From NCBI GenBank assembly GCA_023145275.1, contig JAGLEB010000027.1, forward strand, positions 1-25,938: a DNA stretch of 25,938 nucleotides. The letters run 5' to 3'. Both the position numbers and the translations under genes were made by a program. Below the pieces are notes generated by a model. It had not been told where the DNA came from, did no database searches, and saw only the letters and a program-made list of their open reading frames with translations. The DNA comes from Flavobacteriales bacterium (GTDB lineage: Bacteria; Bacteroidota; Bacteroidia; Flavobacteriales; JADGDT01). Below, piece after piece: positions 7,940-14,727 of this stretch; the first letter of the stretch is position 1, and the number at the start of each line of letters is the position of its first letter.

Positions 7940-8000
7940 ACAATAAGCTATGCTTTATTGTAATAATATAATCCTTATCGCTACCCCTTTTTATAAAGGG
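7940..8000 (-). other. Two hairpins in the pfkA leader
   Basis: The first pairs ACAATAAGC (7940-7948) with GCTTTATTGT (7952-7961), with one bulged base. The second pairs CCCTTT (7985-7990) with AAAGGG (7995-8000) around TTAT. Both lie between the predicted transcription start (near 8048) and the pfkA start codon. They may affect translation or RNA stability. Neither has the T-run of an intrinsic terminator. Confidence 0.45.
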
Positions 8001-8054
8001 AAGCCAAAAATAATCTATTTTTTTGTCATTTCCACGTAGAATAAAGATTTCATG

Positions 8055-8094
8055 CAAAATTAATCTTTTTTTGAAAGTGTACAATAAACACTTT
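8055..8094 (-). promoter_or_regulatory. pfkA promoter with palindromic operator
   Basis: On the minus strand TTG (8082-8084) is 19 bases from TAATTTTG (8055-8062), a perfect TAnnTTTG box. The palindrome AAAGTGT (8074-8080), a 7-base spacer, and ACACTTT (8088-8094) covers the -33 element. Its core AAGTGTACAATAAACACTT matches the gapA copy at 16 of 19 positions, in the same position relative to TTG. Confidence 0.78.
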
Positions 8095-8235
8095 ATTTTT
8101 TTATATTTACCAATATTACCGTAAGGCCTATGTATTGCATACAACAAACCTGATTGTAATATTAACATATCTATATTGTTATTATTTGAATAACGTTTTT
8201 TTTACATTTTTTTTTAATTGATTGAAAAATAAAAA

Positions 8236-8243
8236 TATATTTG
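8236..8243 (+). promoter_or_regulatory. -7 box of the NUDIX regulator gene
   Basis: TATATTTG is a perfect Bacteroidota -7 box, 25 bases before the ATG at 8268. The nearest TTG elements upstream are only about 11-15 bases away, shorter than usual. The pfkA/gapA palindrome is not present here. Confidence 0.55.
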
Positions 8244-8267
8244 TACCAACCTATTTAGCATTTATAT

Positions 8268-8960
8268 ATGAGCGAACAAGTGCAATTAAACCTAGATATA
8301 TCAGTAGACTGTGTAGTATTTGGTTTTCACGAAAACAAACTGCGAGTTTTATTAATTGAAAGAGAACAAAATTCTGATGAAAAAGGATGCGTGTATGCGC
8401 TACCTGGTGATTTAGTCTTTTCGCAAGAACATATAGACCATGCTGCAGAAAGGGTTCTATTTGAACTTACAAATTTAAAAGGTATATATCTCGAACAATT
8501 TCACACATTCGGAGACCCTAAAAGGGTTTCTACTGAGAAAGACCAAAAGTGGCTGAAATCAATCCGTAAGGATCCAAATGCTAGGGTAATAACTATTGCA
8601 TACTTCTCATTAGTAAAAATGGAAGACTATGTTCCATCTCCTTCTTCATTTGCCGAAAGAGCCGAATGGAAAGATGTATCAGATATTCCACAATTAGCTT
8701 TTGACCATAATGCCATTTTAGATAAAGCTCTTGAAGTTCTTCGAAATAAAGTTGCAAATAATAAAATAGGGTTTGAACTGCTACCGGAAAAATTCACTCT
8801 TGGACAGCTACAACAACTATATGAAGTAATTCTAGACAAGCAACTAGACAAACGCAATTTTAGAAAATCTATTAAGAAGATTGACACTATAAAGGCTTTA
8901 GAAGAAAAGCAAAAAGGAGTACTACATAAGCCTGCCCAGTTATTTACTTATATAGGATAA
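8268..8960 (+). CDS. NUDIX-fold transcriptional regulator (NrtR/AraR-like)
   Basis: A 230-residue protein with an N-terminal Nudix-like domain (about 8-150) and a C-terminal winged helix (about 165-230). FTLGQLQQLYEVILDKQLD then RNFRKS (176-201) is the pattern of NrtR-family DNA-binding domains. The Nudix box is decayed: at the REUXEEXGU position (62-70) it reads RVLFELTNL, so one of the two adjacent metal-binding glutamates and the glycine are lost. Catalysis is therefore unlikely, and the domain probably senses a small molecule. Bacteroides AraR, which responds to arabinose, is a characterised relative of this kind. The gene is divergent from pfkA, whose promoter shares a palindrome with gapA. 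A role as glycolysis regulator is my inference. The ligand is unknown. Confidence 0.85.
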   Translation: MSEQVQLNLDISVDCVVFGFHENKLRVLLIEREQNSDEKGCVYALPGDLVFSQEHIDHAAERVLFELTNLKGIYLEQFHTFGDPKRVSTEKDQKWLKSIRKDPNARVITIAYFSLVKMEDYVPSPSSFAERAEWKDVSDIPQLAFDHNAILDKALEVLRNKVANNKIGFELLPEKFTLGQLQQLYEVILDKQLDKRNFRKSIKKIDTIKALEEKQKGVLHKPAQLFTYIG

Positions 8961-8982
8961 AAAAAACATATATTACTGTCTG

Positions 8983-9110
8983 TGGCTGTATAAAAAAGTT
9001 CATTCTAGATCATCGCCGTCGTAGTAGAAAAATCTGAAAATGCAATATTTCAACACAAGATACTTCTACTACAATTAATGATGACTTGGTTTACACCTTT
9101 GATACAGCCA
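8983..9110. repeat. Nested imperfect inverted-repeat element
   Basis: Two arms of equal length (47 bases, 8983-9029 and 9064-9110) flank a 34-base centre. The outer ends pair perfectly (TGGCTGTAT 8983-8991 with ATACAGCCA 9102-9110). The inner ends pair perfectly (GTAGTAGAA 9021-9029 with TTCTACTAC 9064-9072). A TCATC/GATGA pair (9010-9014 / 9080-9084) lies between, offset by one base. The centre can form a small TGAAA/TTTCA hairpin. It could be a structured RNA, a decayed MITE-like element, or the end of the regulator transcript. No target-site duplication was seen. Its right arm contains the -33 element of the yigZ promoter. Confidence 0.6.
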
Positions 9111-9127
9111 TATTTTTATTATTTTTG
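9099..9127 (+). promoter_or_regulatory. Promoter of the YigZ-family gene
   Basis: TTG (9099-9101), an 18-base spacer and TATTTTTG (9120-9127), a perfect TAnnTTTG box. The predicted transcript starts near 9134. This supports the ATG at 9159 and rules out the in-frame ATG at 9078. Confidence 0.65.
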
Positions 9128-9158
9128 TATTTTATTCTCCAATATATTTCTTTTACAA

Positions 9159-9767
9159 ATGATAGAGAAAGACACCTATAATTGTATAATTGAACCTGAA
9201 ACTGAATCTTTATTCAAAGATAGAGGCTCTAAATTTGTAGGATATTCTTTTTATATTGAGAATGAACACGAGGTAAAAGAGAAACTAGAAATAGTAAAAA
9301 AGAAACATCACGCAGCACGTCATCATTGCTATGCATACAGATTTGGCACTGAAAGTATAACTTTCAGGTCTAATGATGACGGTGAACCTTCACACTCTGC
9401 TGGCGACCCTATCCTCGGACAAATAATAGCTAAAGACTTAACTAATGTTATTGTAATTGTTGTTAGATACTTTGGAGGTGTAAAACTCGGAGTTGGGGGA
9501 CTAATACAAGCGTATAAAACTGCGGCTAAAGAAATCTTAGACGAATGCGAGATAGTCACAAACACAATTAATAAAACCTTTTTAGTAACATTAGAATACC
9601 CTGAATTAAACCAACTCATGAGGTTTGTTAAAGAACACAAGCTAAATATCATCGAACAAAAGATGGAGCTTAATTGTGAAATTAAACTTTCTATACGTCT
9701 AAAAGATGTTGATAGTACATTTGAAAAACTATCTAAGATGCACAAATTGAAGACTAAGATTATATAA
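9159..9767 (+). CDS. YigZ/IMPACT family (UPF0029) protein
   Basis: A 202-residue protein of the YigZ family, which shares its N-terminal domain with eukaryotic IMPACT. The biochemical role in bacteria is not settled; links to translation or nucleic-acid binding have been proposed. I start at 9159, where MIEKDTYNCI begins a protein of normal family length. The frame is open to 9078, but that start lies upstream of the predicted promoter and would add an unrelated hydrophobic stretch. Visible motifs are SKFVGYSF (24-31), ARHHCYAYRFG (53-63), DDGEPSHSAGDPIL (73-86) and the signature VVRYFGGVKLGVGGL (101-115). The C-terminal DUF1949-like ferredoxin-fold part covers about 140-200. The metalloprotease gene follows 41 bases later and may be read through. 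Confidence 0.93.
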   Translation: MIEKDTYNCIIEPETESLFKDRGSKFVGYSFYIENEHEVKEKLEIVKKKHHAARHHCYAYRFGTESITFRSNDDGEPSHSAGDPILGQIIAKDLTNVIVIVVRYFGGVKLGVGGLIQAYKTAAKEILDECEIVTNTINKTFLVTLEYPELNQLMRFVKEHKLNIIEQKMELNCEIKLSIRLKDVDSTFEKLSKMHKLKTKII

Positions 9768-9808
9768 AGCTATATATAAACATGAAAGACAACTATAGTA
9801 TTTTATTC

Positions 9809-11596
9809 ATGAAAAAATCATTTCTGTTTTTATTAATGATTTCAGTGCATTTCAGCTATGCTCAAAATTACGACACATATATAAGTCAAAGAAAATCTAA
9901 TTTGAAGTTTATTGATAATTCAATTCATAATAAAAAGACAACTAGCGACTATAAATTATTAAACAGTAAAAAATTCTTTGGAAAGCAATTTAAAGAAGAG
10001 AAAAAAACTAAGAGATTTTCACTTCTAAATCAGACTTATAATAATATTAATATTTTTACTGCCACATTAAAGATAAATTACGATCAAGAAGGGAGCATTA
10101 TTTTATATAACGACAATTCAATAAATATTGACTTAGTAAGCGACGGAGAATTTCCTAAACAAGAATTAGTTCCAAGCTATTCAAACATCAGCAAAAAATA
10201 TATTTTAGAAAGTTCTAAAAACTACTTTCCAATTTCTGAGTCTGAAATCATTCCAACTTTAAAATTGTACTATAAAATTGGACAAGAAACATTTATTGTA
10301 GTATTTAATTCGGATTATAAAATTATTTACCGAAAATCTCTCTCTTTAGACAAGACAACAATACCCACTAAAAGTGCGAATGCATCAGTTTTCATGCCAG
10401 ACCCAATTACAACTGCTCAAGTTGTGTATGGAGGTAATATTGCACACAACGAGGGAACGAGCAACTCCGAAATAGAAGCTCAGCAGGTTGATATACTTAT
10501 TGAATGCAAACACGAAAATGGAATTTACTACTTAGAAAACGACCATGTTAAAATATTTGATTTTTCAGCTCCTCGCTGGGATGTAGTTACTAGCACTGAT
10601 GGAAACTTCAACTTCAACAGATCTCAGGTCGGCTTTCAGCAAGTAAATGCTTTCTATCACATATCTTCAATCAAAGAACAAATTAACTTATACGGTTTCA
10701 CAGATGCTGTTGATTATCAGATTAAGGTTGATGCTGATGGAGAAAATGGAGATGACAATTCGCACTTCCACCCTTCTACACCAGAATCAAGAAGCACCTT
10801 AGAGTTTGGAGCGTATATTAATGGTAAAACCGAACATATTCCCGATGCCGAAGATGCAGAAGTTGTTGTACACGAATACACACATGCTATAATCAATTCT
10901 TATAGCAACAGACGAAATACAAACGAAAGGAGATGTCTTGAAGAAGCTATGGCTGATTATGTTGCTGTTTCATATGCAACAGGTATTAGCGCATACAATT
11001 GGGAGAAAATTTTTAAATGGGACGGTAACGAATCATGGAATGGCCGAAAAGCAACTTCCGACAAATGCTACAGCAACTTACACTTCAGTAACAACCCATA
11101 TGATCACAGCGATATTTGGATTGCTCCTCTAATGGATCTGTTTTTTTCTATCGGGAAAGAGACAACAGACAAGCTAGTACTAAACACTATAACAGCATTA
11201 GACGGGAATACTACGATGGAGCAAGCAGCTTTGATCATGTTAAAAATGGATAGCACAAATAACAATCATAAAAATTCTACTGAAATTTTTGAAACCTTTA
11301 AGAAATATTGCATTCTAAATGACGGACACCTAAGCAATGATAATATAGAATTGTCTTCATTTAAAATCATCAATTCAAAAAGTTTTGCAAATGGAGGAGA
11401 ACTAATTATTGATTTCGGCAAATCGTTTACCGGAGATATTAAAATTTATAGTACTGTTGGCTATATAATTTTTCAAACGAAGGTTTTAGACAGTAGAACT
11501 TTAGAACTTAATTCTCAATATTTTGATTCTGGCATATATTTAATCAATATACAAAATGAGAATACAGACATCACGTCAAAAATCATTAAACACTAG
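9809..11596 (+). CDS. Secreted zinc metalloprotease (thermolysin/fungalysin-like) with T9SS sorting domain
   Basis: A 595-residue exported protease. I start at 9809: MKKSFLFLLMISVHFSYA is a clean signal peptide (1-18) before Gln; an ATG at 9782 would add nine residues before it. Residues about 20-190 resemble a fungalysin/thermolysin-type propeptide. PDPITTAQVVYGG near 197-209 marks entry to the mature enzyme. The zinc site is HEYTH (His355, catalytic Glu356, His359) with the third ligand Glu379 in EEAMAD, 20 residues on, exactly as in thermolysin. YDHSDIW offers His433 as transition-state residue. The last 75 or so residues look like a type A T9SS sorting domain ending in ITSKIIKH, so the protein probably crosses the outer membrane through the type IX system and is released or surface-bound. 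The T9SS machinery is not in the window. Confidence 0.9.
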   Translation: MKKSFLFLLMISVHFSYAQNYDTYISQRKSNLKFIDNSIHNKKTTSDYKLLNSKKFFGKQFKEEKKTKRFSLLNQTYNNINIFTATLKINYDQEGSIILYNDNSINIDLVSDGEFPKQELVPSYSNISKKYILESSKNYFPISESEIIPTLKLYYKIGQETFIVVFNSDYKIIYRKSLSLDKTTIPTKSANASVFMPDPITTAQVVYGGNIAHNEGTSNSEIEAQQVDILIECKHENGIYYLENDHVKIFDFSAPRWDVVTSTDGNFNFNRSQVGFQQVNAFYHISSIKEQINLYGFTDAVDYQIKVDADGENGDDNSHFHPSTPESRSTLEFGAYINGKTEHIPDAEDAEVVVHEYTHAIINSYSNRRNTNERRCLEEAMADYVAVSYATGISAYNWEKIFKWDGNESWNGRKATSDKCYSNLHFSNNPYDHSDIWIAPLMDLFFSIGKETTDKLVLNTITALDGNTTMEQAALIMLKMDSTNNNHKNSTEIFETFKKYCILNDGHLSNDNIELSSFKIINSKSFANGGELIIDFGKSFTGDIKIYSTVGYIIFQTKVLDSRTLELNSQYFDSGIYLINIQNENTDITSKIIKH

Positions 11597-12349
11597 TCTT
11601 TTAAGCACTTACAAAAAGGGGTATATATTCTAACGGTAAGCGTATTTATATTGACTCTAAACCAAAACATTTACTTCTCTAAAAAAGAATTTAATTCTTA
11701 TAATTAGACTTTACACATCAAGTATATATAAACCAATACATGCGACAAAAACACCTCTGACTTGTAAGGTGAATACTACGAGCTGAAACTCCCATTATTC
11801 TACAAACAATAACGGTAAAGTATCAAACATTACACGCTTACCTTCCTAATTTGGGATATACTCACATAACACGAATTTTAACTAATTTATCACCTGTTCA
11901 AGCAGTTAATTCATCCAGTGATTATAAAGTCGTCAGCCTCATAATGCAAATTGGTGAGAAATGAAAAAATATTCACATTTATATTTTATGACTTTTACCA
12001 TAAACTTAATACTATGCACTAATTTTTAAATGTACAAAACACGTCAACCCCAGTATTAACAGGGATTAAAAGCGATCTGCACAAAAAACAATCAAGAAAA
12101 TACAATGCATTGGTTTCCAAATACTAAGAATTATAATTTGGAAAAAATATAGAGAATAATTCTATTTCAGATATTAACCCGTTTGAATATGAAACTTTAT
12201 TTTTAAAAAATCAATAGCAAATCGACTTTTTTTTTAACTATTTAATTCACATATTTGTCAAACAGAAGGGGAACACATATTCTCAAATTTGAACATATTT
12301 CTGAATTTGAGAATTACTACTAATTATAAGTGAAGATTTGTTAATTTAA
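11597..12349. other. Large non-coding region upstream of dnaA
   Basis: No believable gene was found in 753 bases; stops are frequent in all frames. I found no DnaA box matching TTATCCACA at 7 of 9 or better, so it is not recognisable as oriC. It holds a distant 9-bp inverted pair (GGTAAGCGT near 11632 and ACGCTTACC near 11841), a 23-codon frame at 11961-12029 that begins like a signal peptide, and the repeats just before dnaA described separately. Confidence 0.6.
12271..12314. repeat. Repeats immediately upstream of dnaA
   Basis: Two imperfect tandem copies of about 20-22 bases start with GAAC (12271-12292 and 12291-12311). Embedded in them is an 11-bp perfect inverted repeat, ATTCTCAAATT (12279-12289) with AATTTGAGAAT (12304-12314). 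It sits 35 bases before the dnaA ATG and just upstream of a weak -7 box AAGATTTG (12333-12340). Position suggests an operator for dnaA autoregulation or another regulator; it does not resemble a DnaA box. Confidence 0.6.
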
Positions 12350-13792
12350 ATGGAAAAAACCGCTAAATCCGTATGGGATAGTTGTCTAAAGTTTGTACGC
12401 GACAATGTTGAAGAGCAGGTGTATAATACATGGTTTAGACCAATACTTCCAGTAAAGCTTTCTGAAGCAGAACTTACTATTCAAGTTCCTTCAAAATTCT
12501 TTTACGAGTGGCTTGAAGAACATTATGTTAAGCTACTAAAAAGTGCCATTCTTAGAGATTTAGGAAAGGACGCAAAACTTCGTTACAGTATTGTTATGGC
12601 TAATAACTATGACAATCAAAAACCAGCTACTATTAACGTACCGAGTTCTAATCGCACAAGACCAATACAACAGCAATCATTTAATATGCCTGCTAAGCAG
12701 ATGGGTGAGATAAATGGAATAGTTAATCCATTTGCATTACCTGGACTGCGTAGAGTAAAAGTTGACTCTCAACTTAATCCAAACTATTCATTTGATAATT
12801 TTGTTGTTGGAGAATCTAATAGATTAGCAAAGTCTGCAGGAAATGCTGTATCAAAGAATCCTGGAGGTACCGCTTTCAACCCATTATTTATGTATGGAGG
12901 TGTTGGAAATGGCAAAACTCACCTTGCTCATGCAATCGGAGTTGAAATAAAAGAACTTTATCCAGAGAAGACTGTTTTATTTGTTTCTGCCGAGAAATTT
13001 ACTCAACAATTTACAGAAGCTGCGTATAAAAACAACCGTAACGATTTTACTAACTTCTATCAAATGATAGACGTATTGATCATCGATGATGTTCAGTTTT
13101 TCTCTAGCAAAGAGAAAACACAAAATGCTTTCTTCCAGATCTTTAATCACTTGCACCAAAAAGGTAAGCAACTTATTCTCACATCAGATAAGGCACCTGT
13201 AGACATGCAAGGATTTGAAAACAGATTACTTTCTAGATTCAAGTGGGGCTTATCAGCAGAGATAAGTGTACCTGACTACGAAACTAGACTAGAGATCATT
13301 AAATCTAAAAATGATTTAGATGGAACTGTGATGCCTGATGATGTTGTTGAATTTCTTGCTAGGAATATCACAACAAACATCAGAGAGCTAGAAGGAGCTT
13401 TAATATCCTTACTTGCTCATGCCTCATTTAGTCGTGAGGGCTTAAACCTTGATCTTGCCAAGAAAGTAATAAAGAAGTTTGTTAAAAATTCGACAAAAGA
13501 GATTTCAATAGATTACATACAGAAAGTTGTTTGTAATTATTTCTCGATGGATATTGATATATTACAATCTAAATCAAGAAAAAGAAATGTTGTTCAAGCA
13601 CGGCAATTAGCAATGTTTTTCGCCAAGAGATTTACAAAAGCTTCGTTAGCCACTATAGGTACTCAAATTGGAAAACGAGACCACGCTACAGTACTGCATG
13701 CATGTAAAACTGTTGGAAATTTATCTGAAACAGATAGACAATTCAAAATATACGTTGAAGAGCTAGATAAAAAACTATCTTCGATGCATTAA
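12350..13792 (+). CDS. dnaA: Chromosomal replication initiator DnaA
   Basis: DnaA binds origin boxes as an ATP-dependent oligomer and opens oriC. The 480 residues show all four domains: domain I (1-85, SVWDSCLKFV...), a linker rich in Asn/Gln/Pro (85-140), the AAA+ core (about 140-355) and the DNA-binding domain IV (about 385-480). In the core, Walker A is GGVGNGKT (183-190), Walker B VLIIDD (242-247), sensor 1 LILTSD (275-280), the arginine finger region ENRLLSRF (290-297) and sensor 2 NIRELEGAL (343-351). Domain IV has SKSRKRNVVQARQ and the signature GKRDHATVLHA (441-451). Asn187 in Walker A, where most DnaA proteins have Leu, is slightly unusual but not inactivating. dnaN and recF are absent downstream; a terminator and a two-component operon follow instead. 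Confidence 0.98.
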   Translation: MEKTAKSVWDSCLKFVRDNVEEQVYNTWFRPILPVKLSEAELTIQVPSKFFYEWLEEHYVKLLKSAILRDLGKDAKLRYSIVMANNYDNQKPATINVPSSNRTRPIQQQSFNMPAKQMGEINGIVNPFALPGLRRVKVDSQLNPNYSFDNFVVGESNRLAKSAGNAVSKNPGGTAFNPLFMYGGVGNGKTHLAHAIGVEIKELYPEKTVLFVSAEKFTQQFTEAAYKNNRNDFTNFYQMIDVLIIDDVQFFSSKEKTQNAFFQIFNHLHQKGKQLILTSDKAPVDMQGFENRLLSRFKWGLSAEISVPDYETRLEIIKSKNDLDGTVMPDDVVEFLARNITTNIRELEGALISLLAHASFSREGLNLDLAKKVIKKFVKNSTKEISIDYIQKVVCNYFSMDIDILQSKSRKRNVVQARQLAMFFAKRFTKASLATIGTQIGKRDHATVLHACKTVGNLSETDRQFKIYVEELDKKLSSMH

Positions 13793-13795
13793 AGT

Positions 13796-13825
13796 AAAGG
13801 CTGATTCAAATTTGAATCAGCCTTT
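13796..13825 (+). terminator. Terminator of dnaA
   Basis: A 30-base perfect palindrome (13796-13825, stem of 13 or more pairs around AATT) starts four bases after the dnaA stop codon. It is followed by GTTTTTT, a standard intrinsic terminator. Confidence 0.92.
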
Positions 13826-13859
13826 GTTTTTTCTACTCCTATTTTTCTTCAAAAAAAAA

Positions 13860-13884
13860 GCGCCATAAAAATGAATTATGACGC
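13860..13884 (-). terminator. Terminator of the response regulator gene
   Basis: The stem pairs 13860-13868 with 13876-13884 (one G-U pair in the minus-strand RNA) around a 7-base loop. On the minus strand it is followed by a run of T, about 28 bases past the regulator stop. Confidence 0.85.
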
Positions 13885-13911
13885 ATATAATTTCTTCCTT
13901 AAAATATTGAA

Positions 13912-14610
13912 CTACTCTCTAACAACAAGTCTAAATCCTTCACCGTGCAGATTAATAATTTCAACATTATCATCGCTTTGTAAATACTTTCTAAGTTTAG
14001 CAACATAAACGTCCATACTTCTAGATGTAAAATAGTTGTCATCTTTCCATATTCTTGTTAATGCAAGCTCTCTCGGCATCAAGTCATTTAAATAAATGCA
14101 CATTAGCTTAAGTAATTCGTTTTCTTTTGGAGATAGCTTTTTTGTTTCTTCATTGATTGTTAGAAATCTCAATTTTGAATTAAAATCATAATTTCCAATC
14201 TTAAACTCGAACTGTTGATATTTATTATCCTCAGTATTTACTTTCCTATTTAAAATTGCCTTGATTTTGTAAAGCAACACTTCAGAATCAAATGGCTTAT
14301 TAACATAATCATCGGCACCTACTTGATAACCTTTAACTACATCCTCTTTCATCGATTTAGCTGTTAAAAAAACAATTGGCATATTCGGGTTTAACTCCTT
14401 AATTTCTTTTGCCAAAGTAAAACCATCCTTATAAGGCATCATGACATCTAAAATAGACAAGTCGTATTCCCCACTTTTAAACTTAACCAAACCGTCATTT
14501 CCATCAACAGCATGTGTTACATCAAAGTCATTAAGCTCTAAGTAATCTTTCAATACTGTCCCAAAATTCGGATCATCTTCTACCAATAATAGTCTACTTT
14601 TCTTACTCAT
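13912..14610 (-). CDS. OmpR-family response regulator (RprY-like)
   Basis: A DNA-binding response regulator of 232 residues from the ATG at 14610; an ATG at 14625 adds five residues and cannot be excluded. The receiver domain (about 5-120) has the acidic pair Asp12/Asp13, phosphoacceptor Asp55 in SILDVMMP, Thr83 in FLTAK, and Lys105 in NKPFD. The C-terminal winged helix (about 135-230) has LSPKENELLKLM and SRSMDVYVAKLRKYL, typical of the OmpR/PhoB class. It is downstream of the histidine kinase on the same strand with a gap of about 115 bases and no intrinsic terminator between, so the pair is probably co-transcribed. Resemblance to RprY of Bacteroides is by architecture and gene order; the target genes are unknown. 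Confidence 0.93.
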   Translation of the reverse strand: MSKKSRLLLVEDDPNFGTVLKDYLELNDFDVTHAVDGNDGLVKFKSGEYDLSILDVMMPYKDGFTLAKEIKELNPNMPIVFLTAKSMKEDVVKGYQVGADDYVNKPFDSEVLLYKIKAILNRKVNTEDNKYQQFEFKIGNYDFNSKLRFLTINEETKKLSPKENELLKLMCIYLNDLMPRELALTRIWKDDNYFTSRSMDVYVAKLRKYLQSDDNVEIINLHGEGFRLVVRE

Positions 14611-14727
14611 GCTATTTTTTTTCATTTTACTATATTAGAAAACTATACAAGCTCGTATAAGTATTTCACTTTACTTTTAACAGTCCTTAAATATAAAATA
14701 AATAATAGTAATATAACACATTCACTA

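Larger units (their letters stand above)
7916..8267. other. Divergent intergenic region of pfkA and the NUDIX regulator
   Basis: This 350-base gap holds the pfkA leader with two hairpins (7940-7961 and 7985-8000), the pfkA promoter and operator (8055-8094), and a candidate -7 box for the regulator (8236-8243). A 79-codon minus-strand frame at 7929-8168 is not believed: it has no family character and runs across the pfkA promoter. Confidence 0.7.

Noticed and set aside
7929..8168. 79-codon minus-strand frame upstream of pfkA
   Set aside because: It runs across the well-formed pfkA promoter and leader, and its translation has no family character.
9329..9745. 138-codon minus-strand frame inside the yigZ-family gene
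   Set aside because: Shadow of a well-supported gene; no promoter or family features.
10938..11132. 64-codon frame within the metalloprotease
   Set aside because: Overlaps the zinc-ligand region of the protease in another frame; no support of its own.
11961..12029. 23-codon frame starting like a signal peptide
   Set aside because: Too short, no homologue recognised, and not followed by a continuing frame; at most a gene remnant.
11597..12349. oriC next to dnaA
   Set aside because: No cluster of TTATCCACA-like boxes could be found on either strand; kept only as unexplained DNA.
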